Positions 44,607-57,320 of a stretch of 64,000 bases of DNA are shown here, in pieces. A program made the translations under genes and the position numbers. The stretch is from positions 3,472,001 to 3,536,000 of the forward strand of contig OY987243.1 in NCBI GenBank assembly GCA_963920765.1, read 5' to 3'. The DNA is from Ulota crispa (Eukaryota > Streptophyta > Bryopsida > Orthotrichales > Orthotrichaceae). Under the pieces are notes generated by a model. The model did no database searches. It saw only the letters and a program-made list of their open reading frames with translations, and was not told where the DNA came from. How positions within the stretch are numbered: position 1 is the first letter of the stretch; every line of letters starts with the position of its first letter.

Positions 44607-47341
44607 AGTCACACCATCTTGAGGAATGAAACTTCCTTGAAGAAGGAGATTTTGTGGAGTGGATATAGGAGCCAAATGGGAATACTTCTCCATAAAAGAG
44701 GTGTGACTCCCTTTTGTGGGTGGTGGAGATTGGAGAATGAATACATACCTAAAAAATGGTGATGTGGTAAGAAAGCAAGTAGCATTTACACACTCAATTG
44801 AGGTTTTCAACTACAAGGAAGGTGAAAGTAAGAAGAGCAAGATAGTGAAAAGGAGACATGCTTTGATAAAAAATTTGCAACGCTAAAATTTCTTCACGTC
44901 CATTCTTCTTTTCTAAAAATAAAGAAAAAAACCTCTCAATCTTCAAAGAATCTAGGGGGCTTCAAACATCAAGTTTTTCAGGTGACTCATGTTGCGATTC
45001 ACCTCGGTGAAGACATTAGTGAATAGCAAGGTGACTCACCTCTAGAATTCACTTCTAACGTGATTCACGTTAAGAGTGAACTTCAGAAACTCACTTTTGC
45101 GCATCTCATCCTCACAAGTGTCTCAAACACTCAAACCCCCGACTTGTGCACAAAACCTAATCACAAATTCACGGGTATATCATACTTTTGACATAGGAGT
45201 GAACAAAAATATTCACTAGTGAGTTGGAAACCTATGAGGTGAGAAACTCATAGACCAGGTTTCATGTTTGAAGCCCCCAACACCATATTCATTAAAAGGG
45301 GAAAACCATAGATCCCATTTGTTTTTCACTTGAATTCAAAAAGTCCCCTTTAATTTATTAAGGAGGTCACCTGAAACCTGCTTAATGGAACTTCTATCCA
45401 AAATTCTAGACTATCTGTCCAAAAAAAACATATTTTTGGATGATATATATCTCATTTCATTGGAAAACAATCAACAGATTTCCAATTCAATGATTAAGGC
45501 GTTCTCATAAAAAAAAAGCCATAAGTTCCAATTTGTAAGAATGGTACCCTTTTAACAAATATGGTGTTCCCCGGATGAGACTTTTGCAAACTAAGGAGAG
45601 AGTACCACGTCCCCATTCTGTGAAGATTGAGAATCATTATGCGGTAAAGAAGGTGTGTCTACCCTTATTGTCACCAAGAGCAGATCCTCCTTAGCACTAG
45701 ATTTTTTGGAACACAGTGCTTCCGTAAGTCGTGTTGTCGGTGTCAGTTAAGCAGTCATAGAAATGTGATTCGCGTTAGAAAAGGAGAGCAGAGAGATTGA
45801 GGCTACATGCATTTTAGAGCTAAACACTTTCTTACTGATGACTTAAACCAGTGAGAAATACTCTTTCTTAAACGAGAAGTCGTGATTTCCATGAAACCTT
45901 AAAACTCCTAATCACGACTACGATTTGGGACAGAGGAGGATTGCTTACGCCAACTAGTATGAATTCAATCTCCCCTAGTCCCACCACTTTCAGTGCAGGT
46001 ACTTCTTCTGCCACTACTTCAGCATGTTCGATATTTAGGCACGATTTTCAGTGAAATTGCTACACTGCTAGAGTCTCCCTGCTAGATATCTGCATCTGCA
46101 TAAGTTGTAGAAGTGAGAGTTTCAGGTGCTTAGGATTCTTAGTTCGTGGAGCTCTAGGGACAGATGTGATGTTAAATACGTCATTTTAACAATTACTAAC
46201 ATTCCGAATGTCGAAGAAGTCTAGCACTGAGCTGGAATTAGTCTCAGTTTTGGACACCTTCAACGTTTGCTTTGTGATTTAGGGAAGTGGCACTCCATGG
46301 CATTGTTTCATGTCAAAGCTCAAATATCCACTTTTCTCAGTAACTCAAAGGTTGGAATGGAATGTCAATAGTTTAAAGTTTGGGGGTGCTCTTACTTGAT
46401 TATTCGAATGAAATGCCACAGTATATAGAATGCCTATCTAAAATCTAAAGCGAGTTTGAAAATGCTCGTCTGAAACTAGATATATAAATATCTTCAATTT
46501 TCAAGCTCTGGGATCTTAGGATTTGGCAACTAAACTCTACTAGAGCACTTGAGAGTTGTACTGTACTGTACAGCGACATTCAGCACTTGAACATTACATT
46601 TTGGCATATTGGAATATGCCAACATAATGAGCACGACCATTCATTTTGGACTTTTGTATTCAAGTGCAAGACTTTTGCATCATACTTGACATCTCCCATT
46701 CAGTGAACTATTTAGTGGACTCTAAGCAAAAATATTATGGACACAAAATCATCCTATACCAAGCTCGCTGTAGAGGACAACGTGACAATAAATACAAATT
46801 TTGTGGAAACATTTTCTTAGAGGGAAGGCTTGGGTGTCGCGCACAGCCGTTCACACATGTGAGTTCCCCGGATTGGATCTATGATAAAGCATATTTCACA
46901 CATCTTATACAATAAGGATAGTCACACATTCTTCACCCCATTCTCAATCTGTATAGAATGGAGATGTGACACTCTCTCCTTGATTTGCAAAGTTTCCTTT
47001 TATGAAAATTTAGATTTTTTTCTTCACCTGTAGATTCTAGTGGAGAAGTATGGACGTGAAGAAGTTTTAGCATGGGAAGTTTTACCAATGTATGTCTCTT
47101 TTACATCTTGCTCTTCTTGCTTTCACCCTTCTTATAGTTGGAGATCTTGGTTGAGTGTGTGAATGTAACTTGCTTTCTTATTGTAGCACCATTTTCAAAG
47201 TACACACATTCTCCATTCTCCACCATCCACGGAAGGGGAGTCACACCTTTGTGCTAGAGATGTGCTCCCATTGGCTCATGTTCCACTCCACCACAATTGC
47301 TCATTCTTCATAGGAGTTTCATTCTTGGAGAAGGTGTGACT
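44607..47341. mobile_element. Long-inverted-repeat element, 2.7 kb
   Basis: The first 320 bp (AGTCACACC..GGAATGAAACTTCC..) match the last 320 bp in inverse orientation (..GGAGTTTCATTC..GGTGTGACT) with an estimated 75-80 percent identity. Shared pieces include AAGAAAGCAAGT, GAAGAGCAAGAT and CTTCACGTCCAT. Long inverted repeats are usual for Mutator-like or foldback elements. I found no target duplication and no transposase, so the superfamily is open. The interior (about 44975-45120) has many GTGACTCAC / GTGATTCAC pieces. Confidence 0.65.
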
Positions 47342-48358
47342 ACCGCTAATGCAGAAGAAATGTGAAGGCCGAGGTGCAAGACCATCACTCGGTGCAACAC
47401 CCTTTTGTTCCAAGACAAGTTGATGTGCGGTAGACGAGAAAGGCGAGGCCTGCTTGGTTTGCTCCTCCAGATAGTTCATTGGGAGAAGCCAGACTTGAAA
47501 CCAGCAGGAATCACGAAAGTGATTTTAGCAAGAAGCTCAATTGGCAAAAAATAACACCGCTCAACATGCCAAAAAATCAAATTTGATGTTAGGTGATTGC
47601 AAGAAATAATGGTACTATTATTTGTCCCTTCACCTCCTGTAGGTGCTTTTTGGCTTGTAACTTTTGCACAGCAAGTTCTTTTGAGCTGAAATTTCAAAAA
47701 AAGGTACATGTCATAATTACAAACCTTCCATAATTTTTTGGTTTTTTTAAAATTATTTTACTATTTTTGAACAGCCCCCAAATAGGTGTCTACCTTGGTC
47801 ATTTTGGGGTTTTTTAGTACTATTTTGGGTCCAACAAAGCGAATCTCATGCCACAAATCAAGGAAGTTGTTCATCATAGAGCATTACATGGACTTATAGA
47901 AGGGTTTCATAAAATTCTAAATTCCATGCATTGCACACACCCTCAAAATGGGCATCCTTTCTCAAATGATTGGTGAAATGAAAAAAACTTTCTACAAAAA
48001 CCACTTGTATCTAGTGAAGCTACTCAAAGAGATAAAAAAATTCCATTTTTTGTTTTATTTTTTTGGATTTTTTGATTATTTTCTAAAAAGAAATATAGAA
48101 GTTGTCTTTTTGTTGGTAATTTCTAACCCTCTATTTTTGTGCATAACTTTTAGAATAAATTTTTTCTAAGTCTGAAATTTCACAAGTATGCTATTTTAAG
48201 TGCTCTACAAATTTTCCATATTTTATTTTATTTAAAAAAAAAATTATTTCAAAAGCTCATAGTACTACCTAGTACTACCAATTTTAAGGGTGTTTAGACA
48301 AAACTGTGAAGTGTTTCTTGCAACTACCCTGCTGTGAGTTTCACATGTTTTGTACCTT
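47342..48358. other. AT-rich spacer
   Basis: No gene or clear repeat is seen. The coding-looking frames at 47276-47709 (minus) have no recognisable domain. Confidence 0.3.
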
Positions 48359-48367
48359 TAATTTTTT

Positions 48368-48693
48368 GGGAAAATTTCATGGATACCTGTGAAGTTTGCC
48401 ATACTTACAGAGACACCCTTGGTTTTTTAGAAATTACACAAATACCTTTGGTTCATAATTTTTAGGCATTTGTTTTGTTAGGCATGCTACTTCTTTCATG
48501 ACCAATGTTAAAACAAAGAGTGCAATAGAACAGAATAGAAGCAACGTGCACACAAGGAAAAAAGAAGTGCCACACACAATATAACAAATGCTTGAAAATT
48601 ATGGACCAAAGGTATTTGTGTAATTTCTAAAAAACCAAGGGTATCTAGACTATGTAAATAATGCAAACTTCAAGGTATCCATGAAATTTTCCC
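48368..48693. mobile_element. Mutator-like foldback MITE, 326 bp
   Basis: Terminal inverted repeats of about 105 bp start GGGAAAATTTCATGGATACC. The 9-bp sequence TAATTTTTT occurs on both sides (48359-48367 and 48694-48702). A 9-bp duplication with long inverted repeats is typical of MULE-derived MITEs. The T-rich target site slightly weakens the duplication evidence. Confidence 0.75.
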
Positions 48694-48785
48694 TAATTTT
48701 TTTGATAGACTTGATTAAGTTCATTTTTGGACAATGGAAGCCAACACTGTACCTCCACTAAGGTAGGAGACTCTAATTTAAAGCA

Positions 48786-48898
48786 GGCTCTAAAATGGAG
48801 CACCTCCTCAATGTACTTTGTTTGTACATGTTGTATTTCATAGCCCTCCAACAATGTAACTATAATGTACATTTGAGGAGGTGCTCCATTTTAGAGCC
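48786..48898. mobile_element. Small MITE with GGCTCTAAAA ends, 113 bp
   Basis: GGCTCTAAAATGGAGCACC at the left faces GGTGCTCCATTTTAGAGCC at the right, with about 32-bp arms ending in AATGTAC. A second copy, split by element 4, lies at 55904. Confidence 0.75.
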
Positions 48899-49108
48899 CT
48901 ATGGCCTTTAGCCTTAAAAAATTCATAATTGATTCCACAAAGTTCCAAAAAATATGAAACAACTTGGCTTAGATGCAAATTCTTTTTGTCTTTCAAGGAA
49001 TATTTACTAAAGAATATCTCAAGAAGTTTCACCTACCCAAAATTAAGTTTCAGCCCTTAGATGCTCCATTCATGAGCCTCTTACCTTATGTAACTGTAAT
49101 TATTTCTT

Positions 49109-49263
49109 AAAACGTGTTATTCATTAAATTGGAAAAATGTGACATTTTGGGACTTTTGGATTTTATAATTTTTAAGGATTATTCAATGAATATTCTTTTA
49201 AAATCATAAAATTCAAAAGTCCCAAAATGTCACTTCTTCCCAATTCAATGAATAACTTGTTTT
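49109..49263. mobile_element. Foldback MITE with GTTATTCATT ends, 155 bp
   Basis: AAAACGTGTTATTCATTAAA at the left faces TCAATGAATAACTTGTTTT at the right. The internal arm GACATTTTGGGACTTTTG is complementary to CAAAAGTCCCAAAATGTC. The arms are almost the entire element. Confidence 0.75.
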
Positions 49264-50299
49264 ATTTGATGTGCAACATTGCATTATTGCAACTGTTCAA
49301 CTTGCTTTGACCTCACAAGTCAAGAAACACGCAGAATGCTAAGGACCTGTTTAGACCAGCGGCAAGACGAAGTAGCAAAACTTGCACCCCTGTCAATTGT
49401 TAGTCCAATGGAAACTTTTCTATGTAATTTTAGATCATCCAAGAGTGTGCCTCTGTCAAAAAAGTTTGGTATATCCCTGGAGCAGGCCCCAAATCTTTTC
49501 ACTCTCTTGGCCGCTGACGTGACTATATGAGGTGGTCCCCATGATGGTGAAAATGGATGTAAAAGTACCAGACAAACCCGCAGTCTAAACCCAACAGTGG
49601 AGAAATGACAAATTTCAACTAATCATGTTTGAGAAATTTTTGGCCAATCGCTAGTCTGAACTGGACCTAATAGCATCTCCATCGCAGACACAAACACACA
49701 TGCAATTGTGATTGTTGCGAGAGCAAGCAACGCTACTTCGCTTCGTGCACGCCAAAGTTCCGGATTGTCACGTTCACGCAACAGCTAACTTGGAAAACTA
49801 TTCCCTTTCATTTTGCGCAGGGGTTTGTCAACTGTCTACGCCTTAGTGGTTGCCTAGTGGTTGCTGGGTGATACTGCGTGAGTTGCGTTGTGCGTGTTTG
49901 CTGAAAGACGGGACGGAACGCTCTCGAAATTTTTTTTTGAGTTCTTGGTTACGTCTACGAGTGTAGATCAGTCTTTGTGGGTAGCGATTCTCTCCCAGAG
50001 ATGCTTGTGCAGCATGTCCATCAGCCACACGACAAGCTTGCTTAGAATTCGCATGTCAAACACGAAAGGTTCAGTCTCGCTCCGCAAAAGAGGGTGAATC
50101 TGAGCATCAAACGAGGTATCGTGAGCAGATGCTTCATCATAAAACCATGTGAATCAAGTGGATCGGTGGTTGTGGTCCTGGGGTGAGCTCCCTTTGAGCC
50201 CATTCCTGCCCACATTCGGAGCAACTCTTCATCTTTGACTTGACGCCAGAAAACAAATCAAAATAATTAAGTTCACCTAAGGGCATCTCCTGCCACCCA
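49264..50299. other. Balanced-composition spacer, no gene recognised
   Basis: Less AT-rich than its surroundings. Frames at 49279-49530 and 49843-50319 give no family I know. It may be old single-copy DNA. Confidence 0.25.
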
Positions 50300-50303
50300 T
50301 TAA

Positions 50304-51021
50304 CCTCTAAAAGGTCCAATTGTCCCCCAAGGGGACAAATGGGATTTTGGGCAAGTACTTACAACTAAACTATTTTGTGTGATTTTATGAAATTTTTATG
50401 GAAGATGGAGAATTCAAAAATCTATGTGGGTATCTAATTTTTTCTTCATTTTGACATTTATTGAAGAAGTTACGCATTAATTTTTGGAAAATATGGGAGG
50501 GCGGGTAGTTCAAAATATATTTTTTTAATTTCATTTTTTTAAATAAAAAATTGAAATCGGTTCTTTAGATTGACACATATGTGGGAAGCTTTGAATCATT
50601 CCATTTCAATTAATGAAATGAAAATTCCAAAGAGTTTTGATTTGCAGGTAGGTATGGAGTCTCTCAAAACCATGCCTACCTACAAACTAAAACTTCTCAT
50701 ACCTTTCATCTCATCATTCAAAATTGAATGATTCAAAGCTTCCAAATATATATTAATCTAAAAAACCAATTTCAAATTTTTATTTTAAAAAAATACAATT
50801 TTTAAAGAAGGTTTTGGGTTGCCCACCCTCCCATGTTTTCTAGAAATTCATGCATAACTTCTTCAATAAATGTCAAAATGAAGAAAAAATTAGATGCCCA
50901 CATAGATTTTTGAATTCTCCATCTTCCATAAAAGTTTTAGAAAATCGCACAAAGTAGTTTAGTTGTAAGTACTTGCCCAAATTCCCATTTGTCCCCCTGG
51001 GGGACACTTGGGCCTTAGGGG
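50304..51021. mobile_element. TTAA element 2, foldback, 718 bp
   Basis: TTAA (50300-50303) and CTAA (51022-51025) border CCTCTAAAAGGTCC and GGCCTTAGGGG. Both arms of about 340 bp carry the family sequence (GTGTGATTTTATGAAA, TTGAAGAAGTTACGCATTAA) and meet near 50660. Confidence 0.75.
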
Positions 51022-51025
51022 CTAA

Positions 51026-52889
51026 ATGAGCCCGCATGTTCAACTTGTAACTACCTCCTTGTTTCAAGTCCCCAGCGGCATTGTACTTGTCAATGTGCAA
51101 GTGTGGGGCCTTCAAACTTGAGCCACATTCATGTTTAATTCCAGCTTTGTACATGACCCCTTCACAGCCATTTGCATGCATGTGGAAGCAAAAACGTGGA
51201 AATTAGGGATGTAGGCTCCCTTGTGCTGCAAGTACTTAACACTAAACGGGCTGCAACTCCACTCCTAGGCTCAATTTTCAATTGCCGCAATGTCCACGCC
51301 ATGTTACATAGCAACTTTAAGTTAGATTGCAAGGGAACTTCAAACCTTGCCTTGCTACTTTGTGCTATTGTTCCTTGAAACCTTGTTTGCTTGCAACGTT
51401 TATCCAAGCGGGTGACAAGAGATGCTCTAAATTGCAGTCACCACTCAAATATTGCTTGCACTGACGCACTGGTGTGAGTGAATCTCGCAAAATAATCCGT
51501 AAAACTGTAAACAATTGCAAATAGTAGGCCATTGAACAGAGAAACATAGCCTCACTTGCCTGCCATGCGTGAGTGCAAACAAAGCTTCGCAAGTGGTTTA
51601 GATCCGCCACTTGTTCACAAGCCTTTTCTATTGAAGTGGTGATGTCCCGATGGCAACGTTCCGAAAGAATGTAGTAAATTTAGAGACGAGATTATTGCAA
51701 TTTAGTGTGGAGATTACGTTGATGGTGAAGGGCAGGTGTACTCGCTGGTGAAGGGCCATTCCTACCAGACAGTCGGACGTGTTTGGGTGAGGGAAATTTT
51801 GTAACCTTCCTTGACTTGGGTCCACACAGGTGGCTTTCAAATGCGTTAAGCCCCATTCGCACTTGCTGTTAGTGGTTTCCAAAGACCGGTCCTTGAGGTG
51901 GTAGGAGATGAGCATGTTCCCACTGGGCACAGTTATTTTTACCCGAACCTATGTGGCAGCCTCGATGTAGGATTGTAAATAGCAGTTCTTTGGGTATTAA
52001 GTAGATAAGACTCCGCAAATGGTGGGATTACATGCGATTTTTATGTAGTAACAAATCTTCTGATTTTGGAGATTCCAGACTATTGTGGGACGGTAAGAGT
52101 GTACTTTAGTATTGTCACATGAAGAGATTCATTACAAAAGAGCGCTTCAATATAAATCACCAAAATTCCCGGTGTGGCTTGCTGCTACAAGGTGGAAGCA
52201 CCCATATTCAAAAACTTAAGCGATTCTGCAACAAATTACAAAGAGTTTGAGGTAACAAATATTTTTTCCATGTAGGAAGATAAGAAATATAGGGATTGCA
52301 ATTTTTTCATAATTTTATTTGCAAAACTGAAATTATTGTGAATTTTGGGAACCAAAAAGTGTTCCACATCCATTGCCAATGTCTAAATGTATGCAATTCC
52401 AATACTAGCCAAACTATTTTCAGCTCATTACTTCCTACCTCACTTTGCAACATGTGGCATGACTTAAGTAGCCCCAATCTTGAAAAAGACAAAAAAAAAC
52501 GCATTCCAAAGCACCTATCCTTGCTCACGGTGGAAATAGCACACCCTACTAGTTGGGAATGGGGCTACGGTAGCAATGGGTGCTTCCATCTTACAACTTG
52601 GCTGCATATGAATGTGCAAGAGAGGGCGGCGATTAAAAGGAGATTGCGGCAAAGAGATTTGGAAATTGAAAGTGCAAGGAATGGCAGAGCGCCTCTGAAG
52701 GCAAGCTTGCAAAAGGAATAAGGCAGGAATACCATAAACAATTACCCCCCTCTACCTGGAGAAGTAGAATGTTCTAAAACCAACAATAGCTAGCTCTGAA
52801 AAAGATTTTGAAATATTCTAAAAATATTTTATTTTCTTGCATTTGATTGGTCTATACATGTTTTGAAACAAGGTTCTAGAGGTAACCGT
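51026..52889. other. Balanced-composition spacer, no gene recognised
   Basis: A frame at 52296-52721 (plus, 141 codons) ends in a charged helix (ERAAIKRRLRQRDLEIE) but has no known domain and no homologue in the window. I do not call it a gene. Confidence 0.25.
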
Positions 52890-52893
52890 TTAA

Positions 52894-53534
52894 CCCCTAA
52901 AGGACCAAACACCCTTTTGGGGGACAAATGGAAATTTGGGCATCTACCCATGGCTAAACTACTTTGCGTGATTTTTTGAAACTTTTATGGATGACGGGGA
53001 ATTCAAAGATTTATATGGGCATTTAATTTTTTCTTCATTTTGACATTTATTGAAGAAGTTAAAAATGATTTTTTGGAAAATGAGCAAAATTGGACAGCCC
53101 AAAAACTTCTTTAACAATTGCGTTAAAATAAAAATAAAAACATGAAAATAGGTTCTTTAGACTTATATATAGGTAGGGAGCTTTGAATCATTCAATTTTG
53201 ATTGATGAGATGAAAGTTATGAGAAGTTTTTGTTTGCGGGTAGGTGTGGTTTCTCTCCCTATATATAAGTCTAAGAACCTTTTTCATTTTTTAAATTTTT
53301 AAAAATGCAATTTTTAAAGAAGTTTTTGGGCTGCCCAATCTTGCTCATTTTCCAAGAATTCATTTTTTATTTCTTCAATAAACATTAAAATGAAGAAAAT
53401 TTTAGATGCCCACGTAAATCTTTGAATTCTCCATCATCCATAAAAGTTTCAAAAAATCACGCAAAGTAGTTTAGCCATAGGTACATACTTCAAATCCCAT
53501 TTGTCCCCCAAAAGGGTGCTTGGTCCTTTAGGGG
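52894..53534. mobile_element. TTAA element 3, foldback, 641 bp
   Basis: TTAA at 52890-52893 and 53535-53538 borders CCCCTAAAGGACC and GGTCCTTTAGGGG. The left arm is about 355 bp. The right arm lacks the inner part and begins at CCCTATATATAAGTCTAAG. Confidence 0.85.
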
Positions 53535-53538
53535 TTAA

Positions 53539-55450
53539 GGTACACCTATGAAACAAGAATGGGTCAAAATCAAGAATCCACATTTATATTGCATAAAATA
53601 TTCATTTTTGAGTTTTTTTTTTGCACTCTTCCTTATCCTTGTTTCTGCACATATTGAACATAATTTCTCAAGAAATTCCCCATATCTTGTAATCTAAGCG
53701 GCTTATTTTAACTATTTATGGTATTTGTACCTTAGAAGACAGTTCAATCTGGCAAGACAAGTTAGTCCCATAGGAAGATTAGTTCTGCTAAAAACCGAAG
53801 TGATATGTGAACATCGCTCTTAACATTGATTATCGTTGCCGTGCTGGTGCAATATGGGGGAACGCATTATTTGCTCATGATCCCAGGTGCAAACGCCCTC
53901 ACCCTAAATGCTTCAAAAAAATTTAAAGCCAATTTTTTTGTGCAAACCTTGGTTTCTTGATTCTTTATTTCTACAATGCAAATTTTTATGCCTTACTACC
54001 GCTTCTTGCAAATGCCCGGTGAGAATCGGGCTTTAGTGAAATACGTTCTCTCAAATGACACATTCTCCCATTTTCAACAGGCAATGGGATGATTCCATGT
54101 GACCTCAAAATAATGAATAAGCAAGTGGAACCATCTACAATACTAGGTATCTAAAACTTTTCTATACTTTTAGTTTTATTTATAATTTTGTATTCATGTT
54201 TATTCTTATGACGTTTGCTGCTAATAAGAATGAGATTTTCCGGTAACTCATCTGAACAATATTCACCAATGAGAATAGGGCATGAGTGAGGCAAGTAAGG
54301 CCATTTTTTGGCCTATAAACAGCCCACTGTTTTCTATTTCTAGAGTTCAATGTTTCACTGACCGGTATCAGGGGTGTTACACACAATGTCTGAAATCCCA
54401 ACTCTGCAATCCTACCTCAATGTGAGATTCTAACTTTGTTGATTTATAAAGGCCAAACAGAAAGAGCAAGATTTTTTTGAAAGTTTGAAATAACAAAATT
54501 CAGGTGAAACTTGGCCTTGAAGTTGGGTTTTTATTTATCTAAACCCAATTTTTTTAACAACGACCCACCTTGATGCCAAAATTTTAATATGTATTTCGTC
54601 ACATGGTACACCGTTTCCAAGTGAACCATGACTGAGGACGCTGTGTGAATTGCAAAGTTTTTCAAGTCTCAACCAGTCCAATTATGAGATTTCGATGAAC
54701 TTGGCAACATAAATAGGGTGAACTGCCCCCTATTTCACATCAGGGGGTTTCAATTATGGCATTTTACACCAAAATCATTCACGTGAATGAGATTAGTGAA
54801 AAATGTGGGGTTTTCATTGAGTGAATGAGTCATGATGACCTTCCGGAGGTTGTCACAGCGTATTCACCAGTGAACGAAAACTCATTCACAACCATTTGTT
54901 CACCCTTTTCTTGAGATATATGAAACCCCCTATTAGTGAGTGAAAACAACCCTTGGAGGTTCATGGTGGACAAGGTCATGGTCAACTCGATGTGGCCTTG
55001 ATTTGGTGTAGGTGTAAGGCATCATCAACGCATCCTCGAGGAATGGAGCGGGGAACTAGCTGGTCATGGGGCAATGCTATTTTGTGAACATAAACTGGTG
55101 AGCCTATGAGTGGTGAGTCAAGATTTGGTTAGCAGGGATCAATTTTGATCTCAAAATCAATGAAAAACTTTTAAAAAATAATTTTTTCAAAAGATAAAAG
55201 TTTAAAATGCACAATTATAAGGCCCTATGTACATGGTTATAGCCTTATAGGTGAAATTGAGTATTTTGACAAAAATCTAGGCTCACCGCTCACGGCTCAC
55301 GGATCTCCGCTCACAAAATAGCATTTCCCGCTAGTCATGCATCACTCCCCCATCTGCATAAATTTGTTGCTCCGTTCGCAAGATGGATCCTCCCAACCCT
55401 GACGCAACTCCTAGAGCAGATTTAGGCACATGAGAAGACCTTTGCAAGAC
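53539..55450. other. AT-rich spacer
   Basis: No gene recognised. TCATTCACGTGAATGA near 54776 is a perfect palindrome. GCTCACCGCTCACGGCTCACGG near 55280 is a short tandem run. Confidence 0.3.
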
Positions 55451-55456
55451 GTTTGT

Positions 55457-55518
55457 AAGTAATTGCAAGTTATTCCTTGGAAATTGCAAGTTATTCCTTG
55501 GAAATTGCAAGTTGTTAC
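55457..55518. repeat. Tandem repeat of 20 bp, three units
   Basis: AATTGCAAGTTATTCCTTGG occurs twice exactly and is followed by a third unit that diverges after AATTGCAAGTT. Confidence 0.9.
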
Positions 55519-55903
55519 AAGCAACGTGTCATTCCATCAACAAACACAATGGGTACTGGGAAACTAGCAAGGGCACTGGGAGACAAGCAAAATTGCCGTC
55601 TTAGGAGGTTGTTTTGACGGGGCCATCTCTAGGTTCTACGTTGCCTTGGTTGCATTGGAGCCCTAAAAGTACCTCCAACTAGCAAATAACTGGCCCCCAC
55701 AAAGAGAAACGTTGTTAAGGTAGTCGACTTGTAAACCGATAATCTATGGGCTAAAACTAAATTTTGGAGAGGTGAAACTTCTTGAAATATTTTTCAATAA
55801 AATTTACTTGAAAGACAAGAGGAATTGGCATCTAACCCAAATGTTTCATATTTTTTGGAGTTTTATGGAATTAGTTATGAAATTTTGAAGTGGAAAGGTC
55901 ATA

Positions 55904-56763
55904 GGGCTCTAAAACCGCCCACCTCACCTCCTCAAATGTACGTCACTTGTACATAATTGAAAAGCTATGAAAAAACAACATGTACTAGCTGAGTACATTT
56001 GAGGAGGTGAGCGGTTTTAACCCTTAAAGGACTGACTGTCCATTCGGGGGACAACTGGGATTTTGGGCAAGTACTTATGGCTAAACTACTTTGTGTGATT
56101 TTTTGAAACTTTTATGGAAGATGGGGAATTCAAAGATCCGTGTGCCCATCTAATTTTTTTTTTCATTCTGACATTTTTTGAAGTAATAAAAGATGAATTT
56201 CTGAAATTTTTTGGAGATGGGGCAATCCAGGCAGCCTGAATTTTTTTTTAAATTTACATTTATTTGAAATAAAAATTTGAAATTGGTTCATTGAGTTTAT
56301 ATATACATGGGAAGTTTTAAATCACTCATTTCCAATAAATGAGGTGAAAGTTATGAGGGCTTTTAGTTAACTAGTAGATATGGAGCCATATCTACTAGTT
56401 AACTAAAAGCCCTCATAACTTTCACCTCATTTATTGGAAATGAGTGATTTAAAGCTTCCCATGTATATATAAACTCAATGAACCAATTTCAGATTTTTAC
56501 TTCAAAAAAATGTAAACTTTAAAAAAGTTTTTGGGCTGCCCAAATTGCCCCTCTCCAAAAAATTTCAGAAATTCATCTTTTACTACTTCAAAAAATGTCA
56601 AAATGAAAAAAAAAAAAAATCAGATGGGCACACGGATCTTTGAATTCCCCACCTTCCATAAAAGTTTCAAAAAATCACACAAAGTAGTTTAGCCATAGGT
56701 ACCTATCCAAAATCCCATTTGTCCCTTGAACAGACAGTTAGTCCTTTAGGGGTTAATGCCCTA
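55904..56763. mobile_element. GGCTCTAAAA MITE split by TTAA element 4
   Basis: GGGCTCTAAAACCGC at 55904 faces GAGGAGGTGAGCGGTTTTA ending at 56019, where element 4 begins. Beyond element 4 the residual TGCCCTA fits the missing end GAGCCCTA. The MITE is thus older than element 4. Confidence 0.65.
56021..56752. mobile_element. TTAA element 4, near-perfect 732-bp palindrome
   Basis: TTAA at 56017-56020 and 56753-56756 borders CCCTTAAAGGACTGACTGTC and GTCCTTTAGGGG. Arms of about 365 bp are almost fully complementary and meet at 56387 with almost no spacer (GGAGCCATATC at the centre). The DNA could form a long cruciform, or a long hairpin RNA if transcribed. Confidence 0.9.
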
Positions 56764-56764
56764 A

Positions 56765-57316
56765 CAGAGTTTGAGCCGACTACCTTACAACCCCTTTCCT
56801 AGTGCTGGATTGATGATGCTCTAAACTTAGTGCACCCCCAGATTCAAGCTCCAAAATGTTGGTTGTTAGGGCCCGGGGAGGCAATTTAGGCTGGGCTTGC
56901 GCCCAACTCCCCACTGGTACTACATTGGCCAGCAGGTTTTTTTGCCCACATTTCTAGGAAAGCGTTGCTATAATGCCTATGATTGAGATTGAGCAGCATG
57001 GCCAAATTGGGGTTGTGGGGGCCCCAGACAAGAATCAAGGACATGGAATAATCTGCACTTTGCTAAATGAACCAGGATTTCAGCTCGTCAAAAAAAAATG
57101 AGAAGCACAGGAGCTCCCCATCCCAGGAGCCCTGCTTGGCAAGACTAGTAAGTTGCTTGAGCCGGGCAAGGTACCAATGGAGATTCAAAGTTTCAAAAGT
57201 GCCTTCCGACCTCGCCACCCCCCCTCCTCGGTTGGATTCAGCCGGTGGAGATGCTCTTACTGCACAAACATGTTCTTGGGCTAGTGAGGAAAAGCTTAGC
57301 TTTTTTATAAACAAGA
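56765..57316. other. Spacer
   Basis: No gene. A GC-rich island at 57000-57270 holds overlapping frames on both strands without recognisable domains. Confidence 0.3.
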
Positions 57317-57320
57317 TTAA

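Noticed and set aside
52296..52721. Protein-coding gene of 141 codons
   Set aside because: No recognisable domain, no homologue in the window, and the length is within chance for this composition.
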